Counted from the first letter of the stretch, positions 1 to 8,593 are shown. The stretch: 64,000 bases of DNA from an uncultured Oscillospiraceae bacterium (GCA_947589745.1 CANQCS010000007.1:1-64000); one strand, 5' to 3'. The notes: generated by a model from the letters alone, not told the origin. Numbers and translations are program-made.

Positions 1-74
1 ATGGCTCTATTCTACAGCTTTTACTGTCCAAAAATCCGGACTCTGCACTTGCTTAACTAAAGGGATAACCATAT

Positions 75-557
75 TTTTTGTTTTTATTTTGCGCTCCCCC
101 TGTAGCTGGTTTTGGCTAAACCGAACCGGGTCCCGTGTATGGGGGCGAAGCGGCTATGGTGAGTATGTCCCCAAGGAGATCCTGCTGCGGCGAAACCGGA
201 CATTGGGTGCGCTGGTCGTTTTTTACGTAGTCCGACTGCGTCCTGCTCCGTTCCACTACGCAAAAGACAGATTTCCGTATACGGCCCGACAAGAAACATC
301 CATCAATTGCGTAGTGGAACGGAGCAACCCATAGTATCGACTTCGGAAAAACGAGACAGCACCCCCGATGAAAGTTTCCCTGACCCCTAGTTCAACCATC
401 CAACTGCCCTTAATCGCCATCCCTGGGGATTCTTAAGGGGCCCCAGCCCCTTAAGCAATTTTTTGGTTACTTTTTGTTTGCACAAAAAGTAACCCAGGGT
501 CAGCAGGGACCGAAGGTCCCTACCAAGCCTGGTAGGGGCCGGAGGCCCCTATTGCCC
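75..557 (-). repeat. Dispersed repeat family A, copy 1
   Basis: Fills the gene-free start of the window. In this orientation it reads from the arm containing GGCTAAACCGAACCGGGTCC to the head hairpin GGTTACTTTTTG/CAAAAAGTAACC at about 466-497. It holds the core GCGTAGTGGAACGGAGCAAC near 310-330. The outer tail hairpin found in other copies is missing. Bases 1-74 hold no supported gene. Open frames here match frames in other copies of the repeat, so they are not called as genes. Confidence 0.8.
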
Positions 558-578
558 GCCAACAAGGAGATTAGGACC

Positions 579-1463
579 ATGGTCGATCTGCATATCCATT
601 CCACCGCCTCGGACGGCACCGACGCGCCGTCGGTGCTGGTCCGAAAAGCCAGGGCCGCCGGGATAGACACCCTCGCACTGACGGACCATGATACCGTGGC
701 GGGAGTGCGGGAGTTTCTGGCCGCGGCAGAGGAGGGAATGACGCTGATTCCCGGAATCGAGGTCAGTTCCAGGACCGCCTCCGGCAAGTGCCACATCCTG
801 GGCCTGGGAGTTCGGACCGAGGACCCGGCGTTCACATCCCTGCTGGCGGAGGCCGCCAAACTCCGGCGGACCAAGCTGGAGACGCGGCTGGACTACCTGC
901 GGCGGCACGGGTACGAGCTGCCGGAGGCTGCGCTGGACGCCCTGCGGGCCATGCCCAGCGCCGGAAAGCCCCACCTGGGGGCGCTGCTGGCCCGGTGCGG
1001 CTATGCCCCGGACCGAAATAGCGCCATCCGGGAGCTCATCGACCCCTGTCCCACGCCCTCCGACCGGGTGGAGGCGGGGAGGGCTGTCGCCGCCATCCGC
1101 TCCGCCGGGGGCGCCGCCGTCTGGGCCCACCCCATGGGCGAGGAGGGGAAGCGGACGCTGACCCCGGAGGAGTTCCGAAAGATGCTCCGGGAGCTGTTGG
1201 ACGCGGGAATCACGGGGATGGAGTGCTGGTACTCCAAATATCCGGCGGAGCAGTGCCTCCGCCTGGAGCAGGAGGCCCATTCCCACGGCCTCCAAGTCTC
1301 AGGAGGAAGCGACTACCACGGGAAAAATAAGAGTGTGTCCCTGGGCCAACTGAACGCGGAGAGCGCAGAAGTCCCCAAAAAGAATGTAACGGTGCTGCAA
1401 GAATTGACAGAGAGATATACTTCCCAGCCCCACCCAACCAGCACCGCGCCCCCAATTGCGTAG
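579..1463 (+). CDS. PHP-domain phosphoesterase
   Basis: Predicted metal-dependent phosphoesterase of 294 aa, of the family that includes nucleoside 3',5'-bisphosphate phosphatases and RNase AM. The PHP metal site is visible: HIH at residues 5-7, TDHD at 35-38, the GIEVSS segment, a late HPMG, and GSDYHGK near the C-terminus. The ATG at 579 is chosen because AAGGAG lies 9 bases upstream; the longer in-frame start at 474 lies inside repeat A1. The last residues and the TAG stop are supplied by the flanking repeat A2 (the stop is the TAG of GCGTAG), so the natural C-terminus has probably been rewritten by the repeat. The exact substrate cannot be read from sequence. Confidence 0.88.
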   Translation: MVDLHIHSTASDGTDAPSVLVRKARAAGIDTLALTDHDTVAGVREFLAAAEEGMTLIPGIEVSSRTASGKCHILGLGVRTEDPAFTSLLAEAAKLRRTKLETRLDYLRRHGYELPEAALDALRAMPSAGKPHLGALLARCGYAPDRNSAIRELIDPCPTPSDRVEAGRAVAAIRSAGGAAVWAHPMGEEGKRTLTPEEFRKMLRELLDAGITGMECWYSKYPAEQCLRLEQEAHSHGLQVSGGSDYHGKNKSVSLGQLNAESAEVPKKNVTVLQELTERYTSQPHPTSTAPPIA

Positions 1464-1712
1464 TGGAACGGAGCAACCGGCAGTAAGACTACGGAAAAAA
1501 CACCACCGCAGTACAGATGAAAGCTTTCTCTGGGTTCTACTCAACACCCATCTGCCCTTAACCGTCATCCCAAAGGGATTCTTAAGGGGGCGCAAGCCCC
1601 CTTAAGCGCACTTTTGGGTACTTTTCCTGCGAGGGAAAAGTACCCCGGGGTGAGTAGGGGCCGAAAGGCCCCTCCCAAGCCCGGCAGGGGCTGGAAGCCC
1701 CTACGCACATAA
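1451..1712 (-). repeat. Dispersed repeat family A, copy 2 (half copy)
   Basis: Half-length copy. It starts at the CAATTGCGTAGTGGAACGG core, runs through the conserved GATGAAAGCTTTCTCTGGG segment and the CTTAAGGGGG/CCCCCTTAAG hairpin, and ends with the hairpin GGTACTTTTCC/GGAAAAGTACC and GGGGCC-type palindromes. Its left end forms the stop codon of the upstream PHP gene. It fills the space between that gene and the convergent trkA-like gene. Confidence 0.8.
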
Positions 1713-1752
1713 GGAAGGGTCCGGGAGCTGACCGCTCCCGGACCCAAAATTT

Positions 1753-2400
1753 TTATTTAATGATTTTCCGTATATCCTCCAGGTGCCCCAGCACCAGCAG
1801 ATGCTCGTCCGCCTTAAAGGTGTACCCCGGACTGAGGTTCGGCCGGACCACGCCATCCCGGATGGCGGCAATGACCGTCAGATCGTATTGGGCCCGGAAA
1901 TCCAGCTCCTTCAGGCTCTTGCCGATCCACTGCTTCAGGGGCGCCAGCTCATAGATGGAGTACTCCGCCGTGAGGCGGATGCAGTCGAAGATGCTGTCCG
2001 AGCTCTCGCTGACCGCGATGCGGGTGGCGATCTCCAGCTCCGGGTAGATGATCTCGTCCGCGCCGCTGCGGAGCAGGAATTTGGCCTGCACGTCGTTGTC
2101 CGCCTTGCTGAACACCTTCTTGGCCCCCACCTCCTTGAGAAGGCTGGTGATCTGGAGGCTGTCCAGCACGCTGTCGTCGCCCACGCACACGAAGCAGGCG
2201 TCAAAGCTCTCCACGTCGAAGGAGCGCAGCACCTCCTCGTTGGTGCAGTCGCCCACCTTGGCGCTGACCACGTAGGGCAGCATGTCCTCCAGGGTGTCGC
2301 TGGTGCGGTCCACGATCATGACCTCGCAGCGCTGCTTGGACAGGGCTCGGCACAGGTGGTGGCCAAAGGAGCCCATGCCGATGATGAGAAAGGATTTCAT
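1753..2400 (-). CDS. ktrA: Trk/Ktr potassium uptake regulatory subunit (TrkA family)
   Basis: Cytoplasmic RCK subunit of 215 aa that gates the membrane channel subunit encoded just upstream. The N-terminal Rossmann fold begins with GMGSFG at residues 8-13 and binds nucleotide. The TrkA-C domain covers about 135-215 and is the part that binds c-di-AMP in Firmicute relatives. The start at 2400 (MKSFLIIGMG) has GGGAGG 9 bases upstream; a longer in-frame extension would run into repeat C1. It is transcribed in the same direction as ktrB, 157 bases downstream of it, with repeat C1 inserted between them. Together they form a KtrAB-type potassium uptake system. Confidence 0.92.
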   Translation of the reverse strand: MKSFLIIGMGSFGHHLCRALSKQRCEVMIVDRTSDTLEDMLPYVVSAKVGDCTNEEVLRSFDVESFDACFVCVGDDSVLDSLQITSLLKEVGAKKVFSKADNDVQAKFLLRSGADEIIYPELEIATRIAVSESSDSIFDCIRLTAEYSIYELAPLKQWIGKSLKELDFRAQYDLTVIAAIRDGVVRPNLSPGYTFKADEHLLVLGHLEDIRKIIK

Positions 2401-2439
2401 GAAAACATTGACCTCCCGGAATGAATGATGTTGGGGCCA

Positions 2440-2562
2440 GCTCGTTGCCAGAGAGCTCCGCATGACCGTTACCGTGCGGAAAAGCCGGACGGCGCGAAGA
2501 CCCACAGAGCGAGATTAAAGTTCTTTTTGCCTACTTTTTCTTTCAAGAAAAAGTAGGTTAGC
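2440..2562 (-). repeat. Dispersed repeat family C, copy 1
   Basis: Inverse-orientation copy with CCGTTACCGTGCGGAAAA, AAAGTTCTTTTTG and the terminal hairpin CTACTTTTTCTT/AAGAAAAAGTAG. It lies between ktrB and ktrA. With copy C2 it brackets ktrB as an inverted pair whose hairpin ends face the gene. Confidence 0.75.
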
Positions 2563-3910
2563 CGATGGTGATATCTTCTTTAGGCAGGGTGACGGGGGGC
2601 AGGGCCCGCTTCTCCAGCAGGGCCACCGCGAAGGACACGCTGCCCAGACGACCGCAGTACATCAGGAAGATGATGACCACCCGGCTGAGAGGGGCGAGGC
2701 TCCTGGTGACGCCGGTGGTCATGCCCACAGTGCCAATGGCGGAGAAGGTCTCGAAGAGCACGTCGGTCAGCGGCAGGGTCTGGATGGCGCAGATGGCCAG
2801 GGCGCCGGTGAGGGCCAGCAGCAGATTGGTGAAGAACACGGCGGTGGCCTTTTTCAGCGCGTCGTCGGCGATGCTGCGGCCAAAGGCGTTGGCGCTCTGC
2901 TCCCGGCGGATGCCGGTGAAGGTGTGGAGCAGGATGACGAAGACCGTGGTGGTCTTGACGCCACCGGCGGTGGAGCCGGGGCTGCCGCCGATGAACATGA
3001 GCATGATAGTCAGCAGGAAGCTGCCGGGGCTGAGGGCGGCGGTGTCGGTGGAGTTGAAGCCGGCGGTGCGGGGCGTCACGGCGTCGAAGAGGGCCGCCAG
3101 GAGCTGCTCCCCGAAGGGCAGCCCCGCACCCAGGTTGTTCCGCTCAAAGAGCAGGAACAGCAGGGTGCCGAACCCCACCAGCACGGCGTTCACCGCCAGC
3201 ACCACCTTGGTCTGGAGCCGCCAGCGCCGCCAGTGGAGCCGGTGGACGATCAGGTCGTCCCACACCAGGAACCCCGCCCCGCCCAGCAGGATCAAGGCCG
3301 AGAGGGTGCCGATCACTAGTGGGTCGGCGGCGTAGGCCACGAAGGAGGAGAACACCCCGCTGTGGCCGCCCATCAGGTCGAACCCGGCGTTGCAGAAAGC
3401 GGACACGCTGTGCCACACGCCGTAGTAGACGCCTTTGCCCAGCCCGAAGTCCCGGACGAAGCGGAGGGACAGCAGCACCGCGCCGGCGCCCTCCACCACC
3501 AGGGTCCCCAGCAGGACCCGCTTCATGAAGGGCCGCAGGCCCCCCAGGCGTCCGTAGCTGACGCTGTCCACCACCACCTCCCGCTCCCGCAGGCCCATGC
3601 GGCGGCGGAGCAGCAGGGAGAACAGGGTGGCGATGGTCATGAACCCCAGGCCGCCGATCTGGATGAGGACGATGATCACCAGCTGGCCGAAAGTGGTCCA
3701 GTAGGTGCCCGTGTCCCGCATCACCAGGCCCGTGACGCAAGAGGCGGAGGTGGCGGTAAAGAGGGCGTCGCCAAAGGAGGCGTGCCCCGGTCCCTGGCTG
3801 GAGAAGGGCAGCATCAGCAGCCCGGTCCCCAGCGCGATCATCAGGAAGAAGCCCAGCGCGATGATCTGCACGCTGGAGAGCTTCATCCGTTTCCGTGGAT
3901 GTGAAGCCAT
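2558..3910 (-). CDS. ktrB: Trk/Ktr potassium transporter membrane subunit (TrkH/KtrB family)
   Basis: Polytopic K+ translocating subunit, 450 aa, the usual KtrB length. The protein starts MASHPRKRMKLSSVQ and then shows several long hydrophobic helices with pore-loop glycine segments such as ASCVTGLVMRDT, NAGFDLMGG, TPRTAGFNS and GTVGMTTG, typical of the four P-loop repeats. The start at 3910 was chosen because AAGGAGG lies upstream (14 bases, rather far) and because the longer reading frame (MILFLSRKSMKEA) is encoded by repeat C2. MKLSS at 3886 is an alternative. The downstream partner is ktrA. Confidence 0.92.
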   Translation of the reverse strand: MASHPRKRMKLSSVQIIALGFFLMIALGTGLLMLPFSSQGPGHASFGDALFTATSASCVTGLVMRDTGTYWTTFGQLVIIVLIQIGGLGFMTIATLFSLLLRRRMGLREREVVVDSVSYGRLGGLRPFMKRVLLGTLVVEGAGAVLLSLRFVRDFGLGKGVYYGVWHSVSAFCNAGFDLMGGHSGVFSSFVAYAADPLVIGTLSALILLGGAGFLVWDDLIVHRLHWRRWRLQTKVVLAVNAVLVGFGTLLFLLFERNNLGAGLPFGEQLLAALFDAVTPRTAGFNSTDTAALSPGSFLLTIMLMFIGGSPGSTAGGVKTTTVFVILLHTFTGIRREQSANAFGRSIADDALKKATAVFFTNLLLALTGALAICAIQTLPLTDVLFETFSAIGTVGMTTGVTRSLAPLSRVVIIFLMYCGRLGSVSFAVALLEKRALPPVTLPKEDITIG

Positions 3911-3933
3911 CAGTCCAAACACAGCCTCCTTCA

Positions 3934-4052
3934 TACTTTTTCTTGAAAGAAAAAGTATCAAAAAGAACTTTCATATCGCTACCAAGGCGCTGCGATTCCT
4001 GCATTGCTCACACGGTGACGATAGATCGTTCTAATTGAAGAATCGTATCGGT
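3934..4052 (+). repeat. Dispersed repeat family C, copy 2
   Basis: Begins with the hairpin ATACTTTTTCTT/AAGAAAAAGTAT, followed by CAAAAAGAACTTT and a diverged GCTGCGATTCCTGCATT and CACGGTGACGA segment, ending near GAATCGTATC. It lies just upstream of ktrB. It is the most diverged copy in its right half. Confidence 0.7.
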
Positions 4053-4099
4053 TAAGAATGGGGGATGAGGGGAAGTATGCTTTCAATGGGAGGATCGTA

Positions 4100-5308
4100 T
4101 CAGAACAGCCAGTCGGGGAGGTCGCTGTCCCCTCCGTCCTCGCCGGGCTCCTGCGTCTCCCCGCCGGACGGGTCCGCGTCCGGGATGGTAGGCTCCTCCG
4201 GCTCCACCGGCGGGGCCGTTTCCTCCGGCTCCTCAGGCGCGGCGGGCTCCTCCGGGGTGGGAGTGGTATCCTGGGGCGGAGTGGACGTGTCGGGCTGAGG
4301 AGCGGTGGAGGCGGGCTGAGAGGGCTGGGTAGGCTGGGACGGCGCGGCCGGTGTGGTGGTGGGCGCAGCGGGCGCGGCCGGGGCGTCGGGCACCTCCTGG
4401 GGCTGGGCCACCAGGTCGCCGGGACCGGGCAGCGGCAGGGGGGAGTCCGTCTTGGGGGTGACGGCGAAGTAGTTCCAGTAGGTGGTGCAGGGCTGGGGCC
4501 ACTCGCCGTAGTAGTAGCTCATCAGCTCCGTCACGGTGACCAGCTGGTAGCCCTGTTCCTGGAGCCAGGGGACCAGCATGTCGATGGCCTGGGCGGTGCT
4601 CTCATAGATGCTGTGGAACAGCACCACGTCGCCGTCCAGGTCGCCGTAGTTCTTGATGTAGTCCGCCACGGTCTGGGCGTCCCGGCTCTTCCAGTCCTCG
4701 GTGTCCACGTTCCAGCAGATCATGGGGCGGCCGGTCATGGCGGAGACGGTGTTGTTCACCGAGCCGTAGGGGGGGCGGATCAGGTAGGGGGCGGAGCCGG
4801 TGGCCTCCTGGATGGCGGCGTCCGCCCGGTCGATGTCGCTCCGGAGCTCCGCCGGGGTCAGCTTGGTGAGGCTGCCGTGGGCGTAGCTGTGGCTGCCCAC
4901 CTCGCACCCGGCCTCCGCCAGCCGTTTCACCACGTCGGGGAAGGCGTCCACCATCTGGCCCACCACGAAGAAGGTGGCCAGGGCGTGGTTCTCCACCAGG
5001 GTGTTGAGGATCTGGTCCGTGTAGAGCTCGTCCGGGCCGTCGTCAAAGGTCAGGGCCACCATGGGCTTGGACGGGTCGATGACGCGGACGTAGGGCTCGT
5101 CCTCCGGCGGTTCCTCCTCCTCAGGCGGCTGGACGGACAGGTCCTCGCTGGGGAGGCCGTCGTCCTTCATCTCCGGCGGCGCGGTCTGGCCGTCCTGGGT
5201 GGTGACGGCGTCCTGGGTGCCGTCCGATGGCGGGGGTTCCTTCTTTCCGCATCCGGCGCAGGACAGGAGAAAGAACAGGACAAGAAATAAAGACAGTGAT
5301 CGCTTCAT
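4100..5308 (-). CDS. Polysaccharide deacetylase lipoprotein (NodB domain)
   Basis: Predicted secreted, lipid-anchored carbohydrate deacetylase, 402 aa, likely acting on peptidoglycan or another wall glycan. A signal peptide ends in a lipobox with Cys20 (SCAGC). An acidic Pro/Glu linker follows. The NodB domain covers about residues 80-280: TFDDGP at 87-92 (catalytic and metal Asp), HSYAH at 140-144 (metal His pair), RPPYG at 178-182. The last 120 residues are a low-complexity Pro/Thr/Glu tail, which could span the wall. The start at 5308 has only a weak ribosome site (AAGAAG). Its promoter region carries GTTACC direct repeats. Confidence 0.9.
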   Translation of the reverse strand: MKRSLSLFLVLFFLLSCAGCGKKEPPPSDGTQDAVTTQDGQTAPPEMKDDGLPSEDLSVQPPEEEEPPEDEPYVRVIDPSKPMVALTFDDGPDELYTDQILNTLVENHALATFFVVGQMVDAFPDVVKRLAEAGCEVGSHSYAHGSLTKLTPAELRSDIDRADAAIQEATGSAPYLIRPPYGSVNNTVSAMTGRPMICWNVDTEDWKSRDAQTVADYIKNYGDLDGDVVLFHSIYESTAQAIDMLVPWLQEQGYQLVTVTELMSYYYGEWPQPCTTYWNYFAVTPKTDSPLPLPGPGDLVAQPQEVPDAPAAPAAPTTTPAAPSQPTQPSQPASTAPQPDTSTPPQDTTPTPEEPAAPEEPEETAPPVEPEEPTIPDADPSGGETQEPGEDGGDSDLPDWLF

Positions 5309-5381
5309 GGCAAAGACTTCTTTCGACAGAAATTGATACCCCTATTATCCCTCCGTTCGCCGGGAAAAGCAAGATAAAAAA

Positions 5382-5416
5382 CGGTAACAGATTTGGTAAC
5401 ATTTTCGTTACACGGC
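5382..5416 (-). promoter_or_regulatory. Direct repeats upstream of the deacetylase gene
   Basis: On the minus strand GTTACC occurs twice at a 12-base period (GTTACCAAATCT then GTTACC), with a third related GTAAC just upstream. The spacing places equivalent bases about one helix turn apart, as in binding sites for OmpR-type response regulators. No regulator gene is adjacent. Function is inferred. Confidence 0.35.
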
Positions 5417-5505
5417 GGGGCCGCCGTCTGGAAGGAACCGGCATGCCGCGGCGAAGAATCGCGGAGACTGTCAATGAAAAAATTTGCAGGCATATGAAAA
5501 TTTTA

Positions 5506-5534
5506 TAGACAAATCCTGCAAATTCTGATACAAT
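5506..5534 (+). promoter_or_regulatory. SigA-type promoter of the PARG-like gene
   Basis: TAGACA at 5506-5511 and TACAAT at 5529-5534 with a 17-base spacer, about 50 bases upstream of the PARG-like start codon. Confidence 0.55.
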
Positions 5535-5585
5535 GGTCTTGTTCACAGGTCTGTATTTGCAGGTCAGGAAGGAGGGCGATTCAGA

Positions 5586-6431
5586 ATGGCCAGCAGCGAG
5601 CAGTTGATCCATGCCTTTCGTGACACGGAGGATTGGATCTATCAGGACCGTTCACTGGAAAAAGCGGTCAGCAGATCCATCCGGAACACCGTGGTGTATC
5701 CCCAGGACGACTATCCGGAACTGGACCGGGCGCGCGCCGTGGCGCACACAGAGGTCTCCGTGACCCATCGCGGGACATTCCAGGCCGCCAGGGAGCTGTC
5801 CCAGGAGTACCCGGGCCGCCGCATCGCGGTCCACAATTTCGCCTCCGCCATCACGCCGGGGAGCCGGGTCGCCCAGGGCGGGCGCACCCAGGAGGAGAGC
5901 CTCTGCCGCTGCTCCACGCTGTACCCCGTGCTGAACAGCAAGGCCCCCTGGGAGGGGTATTACAACCACCACCGGGAGATGGGAGACGCGCGGTACAGCG
6001 ACGCGGTGATCTACTCCCCGGATATCCTGATCATCAAGAGCGACGCAGACATTCCCCAGCGGCTGGAGCAGTCGGAGTGGTGCAAGGTGGATGTGGTGAC
6101 CTGCTCCGCGCCCAATCTCCAGCACATCCCGTCCTACATTCCCGATTACAGCCTGACCAGCGCGTCCCGGCTGGGTACGGCGGAGCAGCGGGCCCTGCAT
6201 GAGCAGCGGGCGCGCCACATGCTGACGGTGGCCGCCGCCAACCGGGTGGATATCCTGGTCCTGGGCGCGTTCGGCTGCCTGTCCTCCCAGAACGACCCGG
6301 AGGTGGTGGCGGCGGCCTACGCGGACGTGCTGCCGGAGTTCAGCGGCGTATTTTTAGCCATTGAGTTCGCCATCATTCCCGGGTGGCTGGATGCCCGGTG
6401 CTATCAGGTGTTCCGGGACGTCTTTGGATAA
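5586..6431 (+). CDS. PARG-like / TIGR02452 family protein (bacterial poly(ADP-ribose) glycohydrolase type)
   Basis: Protein of 281 aa resembling bacterial-type poly(ADP-ribose) glycohydrolases built on a macrodomain. An N-terminal helical part of about 60 residues precedes the signature loop: NFASAITPG at 84-92 and GGRTQEE at 98-104. The paired glutamates correspond to the family's catalytic QEE. A late VLGAFGCLSSQNDP segment matches the conserved GAWGCGVFxND-type motif. Members are thought to remove ADP-ribose from macromolecules; the target here is unknown. The ATG at 5586 follows GGAAGGAGGG. It stands alone, with its own promoter and a strong terminator. A short tandem repeat of GGGACGTCTTTGGATA follows the stop. 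Confidence 0.82.
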   Translation: MASSEQLIHAFRDTEDWIYQDRSLEKAVSRSIRNTVVYPQDDYPELDRARAVAHTEVSVTHRGTFQAARELSQEYPGRRIAVHNFASAITPGSRVAQGGRTQEESLCRCSTLYPVLNSKAPWEGYYNHHREMGDARYSDAVIYSPDILIIKSDADIPQRLEQSEWCKVDVVTCSAPNLQHIPSYIPDYSLTSASRLGTAEQRALHEQRARHMLTVAAANRVDILVLGAFGCLSSQNDPEVVAAAYADVLPEFSGVFLAIEFAIIPGWLDARCYQVFRDVFG

Positions 6432-6462
6432 CGGGACGTTTTTGGATAGCGCACACTGTGAG

Positions 6463-6495
6463 AGAACTCCCGCACAGGCGGGAGTTCTATTTTTT
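6463..6495 (+). terminator. Rho-independent terminator after the PARG-like gene
   Basis: Stem AGAACTCCCGC / GCGGGAGTTCT with an ACA-containing loop, followed by ATTTTTTC. Confidence 0.85.
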
Positions 6496-6583
6496 CAGCG
6501 GCCATAGAGCCGTTCGGGACACATTTTGGATGGACACGCCGCCCGGTCTGTGCTATCATGGTAGCCGGAAGGAGGCGGCAGGA

Positions 6584-7921
6584 GTGGAGGACTATCTGGA
6601 GCAGTACCGGCGGAAGCTCCGCACCCCGGAGGAGGCCGTGCAGGTGGTGAAGAGCGGGGACTGGGTGGACTACACGCCCAACGTCTGCTTCCCGTCCCTG
6701 CTGGACGCGGCCCTGGCCAAGCGGCGGGACGAGCTGACGGATGTGAAGATCCGAAGCAATCTGCTGTTTGGACCGATCCGGACAGTGGAGTGCGACCCAA
6801 GCCGGGAGCACTTCATCTACAACAGCTGGCACTGCTCCGCCTATGAGCGAAAGCTGTGCGACAGGGGGCTGTGCAGCTTCATCCCCATGGTGTTCCGGAA
6901 CCTGGTGCCCTATTACCGCCATTTTCTCACGGTCAACGTGGCCATGCTCTGCGTGACACCCATGGATAAGCACGGCTATTTTAATTTCTCCTGCGCCACC
7001 GGCATCGCCCGCGGCATCATGGAGAAAGCGGATGTGGTCATCCTGGAGGTCAACGAGCGCCTGCCCCGCATTTACGGCGGGTTCGACGAGTGCGTCCACA
7101 TCTCCGAGGCGGACTATGTGGTGGAGGGGGAGCACCCGCCCCTGCCCCAGTTCCCCATCACGGCGCCCACGCCGGAGGATATCGCCATCGCCCGGCAGAT
7201 CGTGCCCCACATCCCCTCCGGGGCCGCCCTCCAGCTGGGGATCGGCGGGATGCCCAACGTGGTGGGCTCGCTCCTGGCGGAGTCCGACCTGAAGGACCTG
7301 GGAATGCACACCGAGCTGTGCGGCGACGCCTACTATGAGCTTTTCAAGGCGGGGAAACTGACCAACGCCCGGAAGAACCTGCACCGGAACAAGGGGATCA
7401 CCGGCATGGCCTTCGGGTCCCGGGAGCTGTACGGCTGGCTGGACCAGAACCCCGGCGTTATCGCCGCCCCGCTGGAATACGTCAACGCCCCGGAGATCAT
7501 CGGACAGCTGGACAACATGATCTCCATCAACAGCTGCATCGCCGTGGACCTCTACGGGCAGGTCTGCGCCGAGAGCGCCGGGCTCCGCCACATCAGCGGG
7601 ACCGGCGGCCAGCTGGACTACCTGACCGGCGCGGCCATGTCCCGGGGCGGAAAGGCGTTCATCTGCATGACGTCCTACTATGTGGACAAGACGGGGGAGA
7701 GGCGGTCCCGCATCCTGCCCTATTTCCGGGGCGACATCGTCACGGACCCCCGGAGCCAGGCATACTACCTGGTGACGGAGTACGGCATGGTCAACCTGGT
7801 GGGCCGCACCACCTGGGAGCGGGCGGAGATGCTGATCTCCATCGCCCACCCGGATTTCCGGGAGGAGCTCATCGCCGCGGCGGAGCGGCAGAAGCTCTGG
7901 CGGCGCTCCAACCGGCGGTAG
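6584..7921 (+). CDS. Acetyl-CoA hydrolase/transferase family CoA-transferase (butyryl-CoA:acetate or 4-hydroxybutyrate type)
   Basis: Cytoplasmic class I CoA-transferase, 445 aa, matching the length of clostridial butyryl-CoA:acetate and 4-hydroxybutyrate CoA-transferases. It would move CoA between a short-chain acyl-CoA and acetate in the terminal step of acid fermentation. GIGGMPN sits at 219-225. The probable catalytic Glu is E244 in HTELCGD. GTGGQLDYLTGA is the family motif near the C-terminal third. The GTG at 6584 is chosen because GGAAGGAGG lies about 10 bases upstream and the product then has the family length; the frame upstream runs into the previous terminator. Substrate choice within the family cannot be settled by eye. 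Confidence 0.88.
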   Translation: MEDYLEQYRRKLRTPEEAVQVVKSGDWVDYTPNVCFPSLLDAALAKRRDELTDVKIRSNLLFGPIRTVECDPSREHFIYNSWHCSAYERKLCDRGLCSFIPMVFRNLVPYYRHFLTVNVAMLCVTPMDKHGYFNFSCATGIARGIMEKADVVILEVNERLPRIYGGFDECVHISEADYVVEGEHPPLPQFPITAPTPEDIAIARQIVPHIPSGAALQLGIGGMPNVVGSLLAESDLKDLGMHTELCGDAYYELFKAGKLTNARKNLHRNKGITGMAFGSRELYGWLDQNPGVIAAPLEYVNAPEIIGQLDNMISINSCIAVDLYGQVCAESAGLRHISGTGGQLDYLTGAAMSRGGKAFICMTSYYVDKTGERRSRILPYFRGDIVTDPRSQAYYLVTEYGMVNLVGRTTWERAEMLISIAHPDFREELIAAAERQKLWRRSNRR

Positions 7922-7946
7922 CAGGAAGAAAATGAAAATCCGGGGC

Positions 7947-7975
7947 TGTACAATTCGCTCGAAAGAGAGTAAAAT
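7947..7975 (+). promoter_or_regulatory. Promoter of the nitroreductase gene
   Basis: TGTACA at 7947-7952 and TAAAAT at 7970-7975 with a 17-base spacer, 43 bases before the start codon. Confidence 0.5.
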
Positions 7976-8018
7976 AAATCACATATGGCATGAATAAAAT
8001 TGAATGGAGGTCATCACC

Positions 8019-8540
8019 ATGAAAGATGTATTGCAGGCCATCAAGGACCGGAGCTCCACCCGGGCTTACACCCCGGAGAAGCTGACGGACGGGGAGCTGA
8101 CCACGCTGCTCCAGGCGGCGCTCCAGGCCCCCACCGCCGCCAACCGGCAGGAGATCCACGTCACTGTGGCGGACGGCGGCAGCCCGGTGCTGGCGGAGAT
8201 CCAGCGGGAGCTGGCCGGCGGCAAGGACACCCCCCACAACTTCTACTATGAGGCCCCCACGGTGCTGGTCCTCAGCGGCGACAGCGCCTTCCACTGGAGC
8301 GCGGTGGACGCGGGCATCGCCGCGGAGAACATCGCCCTGGCGGCGGAGGGCCTGGGGCTGGGCAGCCTCATCATCGGCTGCATCCGGGGCGTCATGACCG
8401 GGGAGAGGGGAGAGGAGTTCTCCAAGGCGCTGCGTTTCCCGGAGGGCTACGTCTACCAGGTGGCCGTGGCCGTGGGCCGCAAGGCCGCCGGTAAGGAGCC
8501 CCACACCTACGACGCGGCGAAGAACGTGACGGTCCTGTAA
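8019..8540 (+). CDS. Nitroreductase family protein
   Basis: FMN-dependent NAD(P)H oxidoreductase-like protein of 173 aa. The N-terminus shows the flavin-phosphate-binding RSSTRAYTPEKLTD segment and the QAPTAANRQ motif. The later AAENIALAAEGLGLGSLIIG is the typical second half of the family, and PEGYVYQVAVAVG the closing strand. The ATG at 8019 follows GGAGG with 8-base spacing; the in-frame codon at 8004 overlaps that ribosome site. The physiological substrate is unknown. It converges on the CapA-like gene, with a duplicated terminator and repeat B1 between them. Confidence 0.88.
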   Translation: MKDVLQAIKDRSSTRAYTPEKLTDGELTTLLQAALQAPTAANRQEIHVTVADGGSPVLAEIQRELAGGKDTPHNFYYEAPTVLVLSGDSAFHWSAVDAGIAAENIALAAEGLGLGSLIIGCIRGVMTGERGEEFSKALRFPEGYVYQVAVAVGRKAAGKEPHTYDAAKNVTVL

Positions 8541-8561
8541 AGGTCTCCTGCGAGCATAAGA

Positions 8562-8593
8562 GCGCCCCCGGCGGTATCACCCGCCGGAGGCGC
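8562..8593. terminator. Hairpin terminator, left duplicate
   Basis: 32-base palindrome with arms GCGCCCCCGGCGG / CCGCCGGAGGCGC after the nitroreductase gene. An almost identical copy (one base different) lies at 8801-8832, on the other side of repeat B1. Confidence 0.75.

Noticed and set aside
89..334. Short proteins encoded within family A repeats
   Set aside because: Frames are not preserved between copies, and inverted-repeat sequence yields frames on both strands by chance.
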